A stretch of DNA of 64,000 nt from Alitta virens (lineage: Eukaryota > Annelida > Polychaeta > Phyllodocida > Nereididae): the NCBI GenBank assembly GCA_932294295.1, contig OW028575.1, positions 44,922,753-44,986,752 of the forward strand. The letters are read 5' to 3'. Position 1 is the stretch's first letter. Every line of letters begins with the position of its first letter. The translations under genes were made by a program, and so were the position numbers. This document shows, one piece after another, positions 11,472 to 22,296 of this stretch. The notes below the pieces were generated by a model. It saw nothing but the letters and a program-made list of their open reading frames with translations, was not told the origin of the DNA and did no database searches.

Positions 11472-12465
11472 TAAATTAGATTGCTTTTTAAACTCTTATT
11501 AAAATTAACTTTTTTTTAGTGGTTATGTTATCTACCCTTGCCTTCATAACTGTCAGTTACAAACTTACCACCACATGATTAACGCAATACGCTTCTATTT
11601 GAAGTAACATTACAGCCAATTTCAGTTTTAGAAACAAAACTACGGAGGACGTCATGTGATACCAGCACTTCCAATTGGTTGAGAGACTGCCTTGATAGCC
11701 AATGGAAGTTCTGGATTCACATGACGTCATCTGGTGTTTGTTGCCAAGTCTCTGAAATTGGCTGTAAATCGCAACGTGCCTGAAAGTTCCATATGATTAC
11801 TGGTTACTGGTACATAGCTGTTATTTTCTGTTCAATTTGTTAAGTTGTTTGTAATAAAGCCAATGATAATAATTATTGTACCTATCTTCTGTAAATAAAT
11901 ATATCTGCCTTCACACCTGGTGCCTATAGTTGTGTCAATGATTATGACTTATTCTCGAATATCATTGTATATTCTCTGCCCATCATGCAAGGAAAAATAA
12001 TGCTCATTATAGTATTAAGTTTATTTATTGTGTACAGCAGTTTTTAAACTTGCCGAAACTTTCCTGCAACGAAAGAGAACTTATCATATAAATAATAACT
12101 TGGAAAACTAAACAAACCGAATTCTTACCGTCTAAGCAATAAAATTAAAAAGACAAATGAATCGAAAGCTTACTAACATGAAATTACTATCGTCCTACGA
12201 TATGTACATTTTTACACAGTACAAGAACATCATAGTTTTACTTGAACTATTTTACAGTGTCTTTATTTTCCATTCACAATATTTCACCGAGCTTGTTTGT
12301 CTCACTCTAATGAATACATTATGATAAATATTTACACACACGAAAGTAGGGTCATTTAGTTCGTAATTGACCACTGGGAAATGTCCAGCAGTTGAGAAGG
12401 CATACTTGTACTTCCGGTTTGAGAACTTCTTCTACCGGAAGTTAGAGGAGTAAGCAGATCCAGGT
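11472..12465. other. Intergenic DNA with polyadenylation signals and a MITE copy
   Basis: AATAAA-type signals near 11855 (gtaataaag) and 11893 could end the SMYD4-like transcript. A palindromic MITE-like repeat occupies 11610-11767. No coding exon is apparent. Confidence 0.4.
11610..11767. repeat. Palindromic MITE-like repeat, family 1, copy 1
   Basis: The ends are inverted (ttacagccaatttca at the left, tgaaattggctgtaa at the right). Internal inverted arms carry gacgtcatgtga and tcacatgacgtcat. Related copies lie near 16258, 21985, 28388 and 43137. It has no coding capacity, so it would have to be mobilised by a transposase made elsewhere. Confidence 0.8.
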
Positions 12466-13143
12466 CTAGAACAGCCTTGGCTTGAAGGCAGTTTGTCTGA
12501 TGCGGTACTTGTTGATAGGGCTGTAATACCTGGGAGTTTTGCTGTCTGTCAGGTCGTTATCCAGCATTCTCTTCTCTCTGGCATAAGACACCAGCTGGCG
12601 CATGAATCCCACGTTGCACAGCGCCACCCTGCGATGTTGCTTGAGGGTACGAGTGGCTTGAAGGAGGCTCATTCCATTGTGGATGAGGTAGGCAATGGCA
12701 ATGGCTCCAGCCCTGCTCACTCCTGGGTCAAAGATGAGAACTTTTCCTCCTCTTCCTCTGCAGAAATCGATGTAAGAAATGGCTTTCTCGAAAAATGCTC
12801 TGATGTTGAAGTCCTCGCGGTCTTCGGCTGGGATTTCGTCGTAGCCCACAATTTGCGTATCCGTCTCGTAGAGTTCGCGATAACGCCTAAAGCGAATATA
12901 ACTTCCGCCATCGCAGTTCAGGAGGTAATTGATGCCCATTGAGCGAAGCAGCTTGGTGTTCTCGGCGTTGGCATTGGTGCCTAAGAAGACATTTGAGGTG
13001 AACATGCTGGGCTCCCTGGGCACTCCCACAGTTGGGCAGGCAGATAGGATTTTTTCCATCCTTTGTGCATATTCATCATCAGATGCATTTTCTGGTTCAT
13101 AGTTCAACTGGGGTGCCAGGATCATGCGGCGGTGGACCTCCAT
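12466..13143 (-). CDS. Dual-specificity-phosphatase-like pseudophosphatase 1 (STYX-like)
   Basis: A 225-residue reading frame is preceded directly by a good acceptor (polypyrimidine then CAG just before the ATG), so an upstream exon is likely. The fold of a dual-specificity phosphatase is suggested by VPREPSMFTSNVFLGT (about 38-53), a general-acid-loop-like YDEIPAEDRED (about 100-110) and a signature loop VLIFDPGVSRAG near 135-146. The loop keeps GVSR but has Phe where the catalytic Cys should be and Ile where His should be. It should therefore bind phospho-ligands without hydrolysis, as STYX does. It is clearly homologous to the gene at 22297-24998, including the shared FMRQ..YAR stretch, but lacks that gene's last intron. 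Confidence 0.75.
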   Translation of the reverse strand: MEVHRRMILAPQLNYEPENASDDEYAQRMEKILSACPTVGVPREPSMFTSNVFLGTNANAENTKLLRSMGINYLLNCDGGSYIRFRRYRELYETDTQIVGYDEIPAEDREDFNIRAFFEKAISYIDFCRGRGGKVLIFDPGVSRAGAIAIAYLIHNGMSLLQATRTLKQHRRVALCNVGFMRQLVSYAREKRMLDNDLTDSKTPRYYSPINKYRIRQTAFKPRLF

Positions 13144-13263
13144 TCTGAAAAAAAAATGAAATAATATATCTTAACCTGCAATCTAAAGATGGGATGGATT
13201 CATTGTTTAACCATGAGTTTCAATCACTTAATTATCAACCAAGATTTTTGGACAGAGCAATCA

Positions 13264-13340
13264 CACGAGGGCCTAGCTCAGTGATAGCGCACTGGGTTTC
13301 CAACCACTGGGTTCCGGGTTCAATTCCCAGTCAAACATAA
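13264..13340 (+). repeat. tRNA-derived SINE-like fragment
   Basis: An A-box-like tagctcagtgatag and a B-box-like gggttcaattccc are spaced as in a tRNA, but the acceptor stem does not pair. This is a SINE head or tRNA pseudogene rather than a functional tRNA gene. Confidence 0.6.
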
Positions 13341-13375
13341 ATTGGATGGCCGTTTTATCGATCATCTCATTGTCA

Positions 13376-13480
13376 TACCCAGATGGCATTCCAAATGGGG
13401 CCAGCGTCATTTCTATATTGGCCGCTGTCGATACAACATCGTTTAACATCGATGACATTGCTATTTGGGTGGTCTAATCC
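13376..13480. repeat. MITE-like repeat, family 2, partial copy
   Basis: It begins cccagatggcattccaaat and continues with ggccgctgtc and aacatcg blocks found in the fuller copies at 34105 and 45768. The right inverted end is missing or changed. Confidence 0.6.
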
Positions 13481-16257
13481 ACCCAACTGGATAGAGCAAT
13501 CAAGACATTGGTTTACCCACCATCTGAATGGTGAACTGAACCATCAACAATGGCTAATTCAACTCCATATAAGGTCATTCAGTATCTCGGTTGATTTAAC
13601 CAAAATCTTGCTTGGGTTACATATAGCACAGATTAGATAATTGGCTAAAGCAACTAATCTGTTATAGAGTGTGAATATAGTTTAAAATATCTGAAACCTT
13701 GCTCAAAATGTGTAAAAAGGTAACTGCTTTGTCTAATCTTCCATCAAAGATACTTTCAGTGTGCCTACGTGGCATTCCTAGTTTCTTGAACCTGTAATAT
13801 AGCATACTCTTTGCATAGAACATCAGACCACTGGTTTGAATGGTTAGGCATAAATTGGCAATGACACCTGAGACTTCCTAATTAACCAGACCTTGCTCAC
13901 CTGCCAAGAGTTGTGATAAACGTATAATATAAACAAAGGTGGTATAAACATAGAACTGTTGCACATCGTGAATCTAAGTCCAATACATTGTATATGATAT
14001 TTGATAATAAATTCCTTAGATACTCAAGGAAAATTCCCCCCCAAAAACCTCATCCTTTGTGTGGGATACTGACAGTAACCCAATCATCTTTTGTCCTTGG
14101 ATGTTGTTGGATGGTTTATTAGTTCAGGCAGCTTCCTGGAGCTTCTGGGATCAGAATAGCAACAAAACAGTACTCATCTCTGCTGTTCGTCTGTGAGCAT
14201 TTCTGTCGAAACTAGTGGCGCAGTGAGTAGCATGCATTGCTAATTAACTCTCCCAAACAATTGCATTTGTAAATAGGTAATGATCCACACGTACGTTATG
14301 ATAGTAATAAGTCTCAAATAGTTTTAGATGCACTATATTTGAGGCAAGTAATGATGCTAAGATGCATGTATTATCCTATGGTTGGAGTCTTGCTTGCCCC
14401 CACCACAGAAGCCACATTCATGCACTTCTGAGGACATCAGGACACTACTTTTGATGAAGTGCTGGCCAAATTGAACTATTGTATGAACATACCCCATCCA
14501 GAAATTAAACATTTCATTGTCAAGGTAGCTTGTAGGTCATTTCATTTAGATACAGAGCTACAGCTCCAGACGAAATTTCTACATACAAAATTAGAGAAAG
14601 GAACTGTCTTTTGAAAAAATTTTCATGTGTCGGTTAAAAGCTACTGTAGCTTATGTTCTTTGTTTTATTGTCACCACCGACTGTAAATAAAGTTTTGTCT
14701 TATCTTATCTTATCTTTTTTTTCTAAAAAAAATAAAGTAAAATAAATAATAGCCTTTGTGCTGCATTGATCTCTCCTATAGAATGACAGTCAATTACTCT
14801 CCGAATTCTTACACACAGTTCGAGAAAAAAATACGTAAACACCAAGTACAGTCTTGTTTATGTTATACAAAGTGCTTCTTTTGTAAGACATCTCCCGTGT
14901 CGCCATCTAGCCTTTTGCTAAAATAACGCCCCCTAGCGTTTGCCTTCGTAATTGCTATGGCAGACGAGTCTACAGTATTCTCTTAAGAATCAAGAAAGTA
15001 GAGAGGAAATGTTTCAGTGAAATAAACCATAAAATCCAAAGGATTTTTTTTAACTTTTCCATTTGAAATAGTTTTTATAAAGTGTGGAAAATCATTACAT
15101 ATTTAACTAAGAACCGAACAACTCATACACCTGCTTGAATCTAAGGTTTCTGGAATTAATTCTTGGTTATAAGGCGAGTTAACTGTGATGTTGCTTATGG
15201 CCAATCTGTGGAAACAAAATGGTATTTAGCCATGTGGCTTCTTGCTCTTCTTGCTCTTTGTGGCATCGTTTTGAGAGCTCCAAGTCTGGTGCAAGTAAAC
15301 TCATCTTTGCCACTGTTTGTATTCGGATTTGAACCCAGGTTCTATAAACAGACAACAGGCTTTACCATGACAATAAACAAAGGTAATTGTTTGAGAGCAC
15401 AACGAAAATACTTGGCAGCTTGTACATGTGCATACATCATACATCAGGCCTGTGTCAGAAACTATAGATTAGTCCCATGCCCCACCCCATTTGACGCAAG
15501 TTACAACTCCTCATCCATTTCATCACCTCTGATATTCACATAACTCATTCTGACATGTCCCAAAATATTGCGTGCGGAAATGTGTTTTGCAATTTATTAT
15601 TTACTGGAGAAAATATATGATGACAAAAAGTTCAGAGAAAAAAAATAATAGTTTGGTGAATATATTTTGAGCTCCACCCACCTAACCTATGGTGTTAATA
15701 TACATTTTTAGGCAGTGATAGAAATAAAGTTTACTTCATTTTTTAATAAATTATTACAAGTCTCTTTATTTTGGCGTGTTATATTTGTATATATATTGGC
15801 AACGCAAAAAGTTATTTTTGCCACTATCACCAGATCACATTGCTATTAGGTTTGCCATGCCCTGCCCTGCATGGTCTTCGTCTAAAAGGTCTCCCAATAA
15901 GAATTTGATAGGTCAACGTTGTAGATAAGAGCAAGGCTATCTGAGCAGAAAATGTGTTTACTCAATTGCTCCGTGTTTATCTTTGTGTAGTCATTCAACA
16001 ATCTTTTCTGCTTCCCAAATTGCCACAGGTTAGCCAATGGCCAGACTGAATGTTTTCTTGCTATGTGAAAGCCATTCAATATCGATGATTTTATCATCAA
16101 CAAACTGATAATCAGAGGATGGAATTTTGCTAAGAGATTCCACAAATTGAATTAATCGAAGAGAATGACAGTATAAAAATGAATATTCATCATCAGTAGA
16201 ACAGAGTGGTTTAGCCACCTCCTAAGGGAGATGTAATGATAAAGTTAATTATCTTTT
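13481..16257. other. Intergenic DNA, no supported gene
   Basis: It is AT-rich with stops in all frames. At 14620-14730 a stretch ending in aataaag and a (ttatc)n run looks like the 3' tail of a retroposon. The longest open stretch, near 15163-15543, lacks an ATG at its apparent start and any recognisable domain. Nothing else can be supported. Confidence 0.4.
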
Positions 16258-16419
16258 TACAGCCGATTTCATTGACTTGGAAAATGAAACTGCAGATGAC
16301 ATCATGTGAATGAAGGACTCACATTGGCTAAGGTTGTCTCTCGGTCAATTGGACTCTGACTCTAGATTCACGTGACATCATCTGGGAGTTTTTGATTCCA
16401 TGTCAATGAAATCTTGCAG
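16258..16419. repeat. MITE-like repeat, family 1, copy 2
   Basis: It starts tacagccgatttcat and ends gtcaatgaaatcttgca, with internal inverted arms gatgacatcatgtgaa and ttcacgtgacatcatc. The right end runs straight into a microsatellite. Confidence 0.75.
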
Positions 16420-16482
<63 letters not shown>

Positions 16483-16485
16483 AAA
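16420..16485. repeat. (AAG)n/(TAG)n microsatellite
   Basis: Pure aag units pass into tag units, beginning exactly at the right end of the MITE-like repeat. Confidence 0.9.
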
Positions 16486-19342
16486 AGGAAGAATAAGCAG
16501 AATAAGAACAAGAAGAGAAGACGAAATTGAAGGTCTTCACTTGAATTAAACAGGGCATAAGACCATCACCTAGTGACACATACCTTTGAATGCCACAAAA
16601 CAATTTGTTTAAGATTGTCTATTTCTCAAAGCTACTGGGTCTGAAGCTTATTCAGCTTCTATGACCAGCTGCCAGAGGCAGACATAATGATGAGATGATG
16701 AGGCTATAAGTCCACACCATGTTAATTGTAAGAGACCAAGCAACCAAAGGGAGGTGCTCTGACCCAAGTGCACTTATTTCAATAGGGATGATAAACCCAG
16801 AATTCGTATATCTTTTTCTGCATCTTACTTATCCAGCAATCCAAAAATTCCTGATCACGATAGTCATGTTTTGCTGAAGGGGATTTCTTGATATGGGACT
16901 CCTATGAAAACAAGGTTCGATATAACATGCATTCCTAGTCCAGGTATTTATATTTATGTGGTTGAGGGTAGAGATATATTCTCCGTCTCCTAGAAGGGCG
17001 GGAAAAGGGCTCACAGGGGGTGGGGTAACCGCTACGCCCCCTGCCGACAAGAGGATAGAATGGGCGTTGTCCTTCCTTCTCACCCTTCAGAAATTTACAG
17101 AATTCGTTACTTCCGGAAAATGAAGAAATTAAGTTCCGCATTCCTTCAAGAACATGCGAATGGCACCTCGCTATCTAGTCATTAATCATTGTTAATCTAT
17201 TCTAGTTATGAGCATTTGATATTAAACGATGAAATAAACAATGGGAATTGTTTATCCCCTTTGGCAGCCAGCCAATCACGTCTTACATCCGGTACGTGAT
17301 AACTAGTTACGTAAGAACACCTAACACTGTAAACTTGTGCAGAAATGTATAGGCATATCCCTCCGTGTTTTCTCAAAAAAAATTCTTTGCATATAAGACC
17401 ACAATTTGGGAAATTTTCACTGGTGTTAATAGAGAGGTGAAATACACTGGCAAGGATACCTTTGTGTCCTAAAAGTGGTTGTCTAGAATAAATGGGATAT
17501 GGTCTTCACATTAAACGTTCTGGCAAATTCGGAGTTATTTGCTTAATTTCTTACAGCGTGGTTCCACTGAATGTCAGTCTAGTCAGTCTGCATGCATATG
17601 TTTTCATATGGCAAGGATGATGCCAAGCTGTTAAAGAAAAAAGAAAAAGAAAAAAAGAGGAAGGGAATGGGGAAACAGAAAAGAATACATTTTTGTAATT
17701 AGCAACAGTTTGCTAAGCCTTACTCCATTTTGCTTGCATGAATAACCTTCTGAATTGGCAGTTATCAGAAACAGGTGAGTTGGGCTGACTGCTGGAATGT
17801 GGATTGCAATGTCATGAAAGACGAATGGCTTCCTACAATGGCACCTGCTACGTCACAAGATAGCTTCATTCTCAGGCTGATTGTTTACATACAATAGCTG
17901 ACAATTTGCATGTTATTGAAGTAAAAAGAAAAAAGGTATTATTTGAGAGATCAGTTCAAAAGTGTGAAGAAAGCTGTCTTTCACAATTTGATTCAATGTG
18001 ATGCGATTAGTGGAACAAAATTGAAAGAATTTCGAATGATTTAGGCCTACCTGCTGTGTGTGGGGCTAATTCTCTGGTCACAGATTTGCGTAACGTAGGA
18101 CATATCCCTAACGGCGGCCATCTTGGATGGTCCTTTAACTGTGATTGTTTACAAGACAATGGCCAACGCCGATCAAGCAGCTTCGCTCCTGTGCTTCTAA
18201 CAAACGTCTTAAGGTTATAACGAAGGAACTAGGTGGCGCCTCTGTGCATGACGTCACAGGGGCGCAGGTCTACATACGCTACGTAAGGGGCTTCGAGCTT
18301 TACCCCACACAGCATGTCATGTTGTTGACATACTAGTGTGCGTTTTACCATGAACTTTGAAGGTTTATGGAAAACATTAAATGTTTGGATATACCAGCGT
18401 TTATTTACTGTTTACTTGTTTACACACAATACTTGCAATAAGATAGATTAGCCTTGTCCTCGAATGAGGCCATGGAGAAGGCGTAATTCTTTTAATGTTA
18501 TACCTTCTGGTAATTGGATTATTTCTTCTTTTTTCACCCATTAAATCTTTGATAAATAATCTTTCTCAAAACCCAGATTATCGTGGATTTTAAAAAAGTT
18601 TTTTCAAGGATACCTGATGCTCAAGGTGGATCACATCAGTCAGAACTTTGCTTTCTTGAGCAAGGTCAGCCATGAATTCTTAGTCTGTGAGTCAACCAGT
18701 CATTGCTTAACATTGCAGGTGCCAAGAGTGCTAATGTGTTAAGGATCAAAACTGTTGACTTCTCTGCAATGCAGTTTTGTTTTTAACTGAACTGGCAGTA
18801 ATCTTGTTTATTTTTAGCAGGCCAGTGGCGGGTTAGAGGGCTGAACCCCCCCCCCCCCCCCACCTTGACATAGTACATTTTAATTAAAAAATTCAGTGGG
18901 CTACTAAATAAATTTTTAGTGAAACATTTTCTGGATCCGCCCCTGCAGGCTACAGAAATCAATTGTCTCTTATACTCTCTGCTTTTAGCTGACGACCCAT
19001 CCAATCAGATTTAAAATGTGAACTATATCACATATGATTTAAACTGTAGTTCATATTTTATAATATTTGCAGTGCGCTCCACTGGCTTAGATTTGTGGTA
19101 GGCCAGGCTTCTATAGCCATTTTACAAGTGACGACATTGTTTCAAGCAGTTGTCATTACACTCACCAGAGGGCGCATAAAAAGCGGCATAATGCTTCGTT
19201 TAGACACATGTTGATCTGACTAAATGCAATTATTGATAGAAGATGTAGCACAAAGGATGCACTTGAAAATGCTGATACTTTTAAGTACTTTTAACATGCA
19301 GAAAATGCTTCTAATAAGTACTTGAGCATTTAGTAAGCAGAA
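16486..19342. other. Intergenic DNA, no supported gene
   Basis: No exon-like frame with family resemblance was found on either strand. A poly-C run lies near 18847-18861. Short open frames here have no ATG context, splice signals or domains that would support them. Confidence 0.4.
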
Positions 19343-19760
19343 ATGCTCAGGACCAACTTCAGTCAAAACAACTGCTTAAATAGAAACCAGCTACATACAA
19401 TTACGAATTACACCAGCAGTGATTGCAGGCATAGCCTGGTTCATCAATCAAATACCGGTTCATCAATCGCCAAGAATTGTTTTTCATATATTGGTGCTAC
19501 AAATTGGAACTCTCTACCTGACTCCCTTAAGCAGTGTAGCAGTTTAGATATTTAAAAAAAAGAGGCCAGGAAGTGTTTTTATCTTACATCATTATAATTG
19601 TTTTATTTATACACTAGCTTTTATTTGTTAGCTTTAGTTTTTGTTATATTTTTCTTCTTTTTGATGTTTTTATTTACTTGTAACAGGGCCATTTTGAAAG
19701 AGCTGCAGCCCAAAATGTTTATACCCTGTATAAATATGTTTTATAAATCAAGATAGAAAG
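19343..19760 (+). pseudogene. LINE 3' fragment (end of reverse-transcriptase ORF)
   Basis: The translation of 19343-19555 ends with CFSYIGATNWNSLPDSLKQC. That matches the conserved Tyr/Gly-x-x-Trp-Asn-x-Leu-Pro pattern at the C-terminus of many non-LTR retrotransposon ORF2 proteins. An AT-rich 3' tail follows. The rest of the element is absent. Confidence 0.6.
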
Positions 19761-21984
19761 CAATAGTTATGTGATTTTTCCTCAAGGTGGCACTTTATTA
19801 CCCCAAGCTGTGTGCAACGCCGCCTGTTGTTTTCACCTGCTTCCTGCGTTGCGCTTATCAATGTATCATACGCGTGGGGAAAAAAAAATTGTCATAGAAA
19901 AATACACCATCATTAATTAAAAGTATATTGCTATCTATTGGCTCATCTTTTTCAGTACCCCGTTGGCTACAGCTCAGTGCATACGAATTAATAACAAAGG
20001 TTCTCTGTTGTCTGGTTGGAAAATGATGAAGGCTTACGACAATCTGGTAATCTAAATGATTATTCACAAGAGGAAAACTTCTAAATTGGCAAAACGATGC
20101 ATCACAATTTTTGCTGAAGGCATGAAGCTATCAACTACTCCCCATGACGCCACCTAGCGTATTGCGCAGGAACTATGACCGCATGACGCCTGACATATTA
20201 TTCCTACGCCCCTGACGAAAATAGCCCCAAGTAGCGCAACCCTAGTGACTGAGCTTGACTGCTGTTTGTGATATAGTTTGGCAAAGCAAGTCCAGAATAT
20301 ATATAGCGGCCATCCAACCCTTGCTGGCAACTATTGTGAGAGATGACTGTATGCATGCATTGTTCTGCAGCTTTCATGCGCAAGAAAACCGAAGCAATAA
20401 AAAGGTTCTGACACAGTAAATGTCATTCTGCTTTTATCATGACCTATACGAAATGTACCTAAGCTCTATAGGGTTTCCAGAGGTGGCCCGAAACCCAGGC
20501 TAAATGTCAGAGGGGTTAAACAAGGAAAACCAGTCTGTCCATTATTTATTCCCAATTGCCAGAATGCATTCTCCATAAACAAACCAACTAGCAGGTCCCA
20601 TTTCAGGGGTGGTGGGTTACACACCAGGGCCACCAACAATGATAGTGGATATGGCAATGATACCATAGAATATCCAAAGAAATGATGAAGCAACTGCTTG
20701 CCGTTAATGTTCGAACTTCAAGATAAAAGGAAATTAAAGACTGGCACTAAAAAAGGTTTACAAAATAATCCATTGGCTGTGTTATGTTGCTTAATACATA
20801 AAGTTAATTAGTTGGGTGCAATGATTAGTGATAGTAATCGTAGAAGGTAATTAGCAAAGTCAGAGCACTCTAAAAATTGCTTAAGTTAAAAGTGAGATTA
20901 TTGGCAGCTTCTAACTTAGTGGCTTAGACTGGTTCATTTCCATATGATTCTATTGATGGCTTTGTACAGTTTGGTGGTGCAGGAAAACCCTTCTCGCCAT
21001 AAATAAAAGATTTAATGTCTTACCTTTTGCTTTCGTGTGTTCCACTCGGGCCTCCAGGTGTGAAGGTAAAATTACGCTCTATTGGGAACCTTCAGAAGAA
21101 AAGCGACGTCGTTGATTGGCTCAGCAGGAAACCCCTTATGACGTCATAGCACAAAGGGAGATTCCAGGAAAGAAAATTCGTTTGTTTCAGTGGTATAAAA
21201 AATAAGCACAGAAACAAGTTTCCTATGGTTTCATTGTTATGCTTTTATATTTTGTCACATTTCTTTCACTCAAACTAAAACTCATCAGTACACTGATCAA
21301 TAATGCAACGTTGCACTGCACTAACTATATAGCCACTATGGATCAACAGGCCAAGTACAAATGTACACTAAATATAAATATCAGCATGCACTGTAATAAA
21401 TTAGCATGATAATTTGGTACTGGTTGCCCCCCTTGCAAACAGCTGTCTGTATTAATACTTGTGGGTGGTGTAGATTGAGGCTGAAGTTAGTGCACGGGGT
21501 GTATGTACATGTACCCAACAAGGTGACTGTGGCAAGGAAGAACATGACACATTATGTCCCATCATTTTCCTTGATGATCAGTTGTTTGGTGTTGTAAGTC
21601 CTGCATCTGGACATATGTATTAGTTATAACCCGAATAGGAGAGAGTTAACAAACATTTTTGTTGGTTATAAGTAACAAAAATGTTGGTTAACTCCCGACT
21701 ATGAGGGATATAACTAACTTATACTCCATTAGGCATATTTACTAAATTGTTTGATTGTTTGGTTATTTTAATGCCTTTATTATGCATAAAGGTTCAGTTT
21801 GCACTCGGGAGGTTAACTAACATCTTCGTTGGCTATAATGATCGAAACCAAACGATGGTTTTCTGGGAAGATTTTAACTGCAGAAAACTAAGCTGAACAA
21901 AATGACTGGTGCCACACTCAGTTGCAAGGTAAAAGCATTGGATCGAATCATTGTTGCACTGGTTTTTACAGCATTCATGGACCA
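19761..21984. other. Intergenic DNA with a small inverted repeat
   Basis: At about 21620-21720 two arms face each other: ataggagagagttaacaaac on the left and its near-complement ending in ctatgagggatataac on the right. A third related arm (ggaggttaactaacatc) lies near 21807. No gene is supported. Confidence 0.45.
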
Positions 21985-22175
21985 GCCAGACTGGAAACTA
22001 ATTTACTCTAGACGGTGTCATGTGAATCCAGGACTCCAATTGGCTAAGGACTCCAATTGGCTAATGACTCCAATTGGCTAAGGCAGTACCTTATCCAACG
22101 GGAGTCCTGGATTCACAATTTCACATGACACCCTTTGGACTTGGTTTCTGAGTGAGTTCTGCTGTAATTAGCTGT
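21985..22175. repeat. MITE-like repeat, family 1, copy 3
   Basis: It carries the family arms ggtgtcatgtgaatccagg and its inverted partner near 22095-22130. Between them is a local triplication of ggactccaattggctaa-like units. Confidence 0.7.
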
Positions 22176-22296
22176 GTAATGGGTTCTCAAGGTGATTCGG
22201 TGTTTAGTTCAACATAGCGCGACTGGATTCAAAAGTGCCAGTTGAGAGGTCTTCACTCATTTACATGAAAAGATTGACATCAGTTAGAATAACTGG

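Noticed and set aside
15163..15543. A 126-codon frame with a hydrophobic segment
   Set aside because: No ATG at its apparent start, no family resemblance and no splice signals; likely chance.
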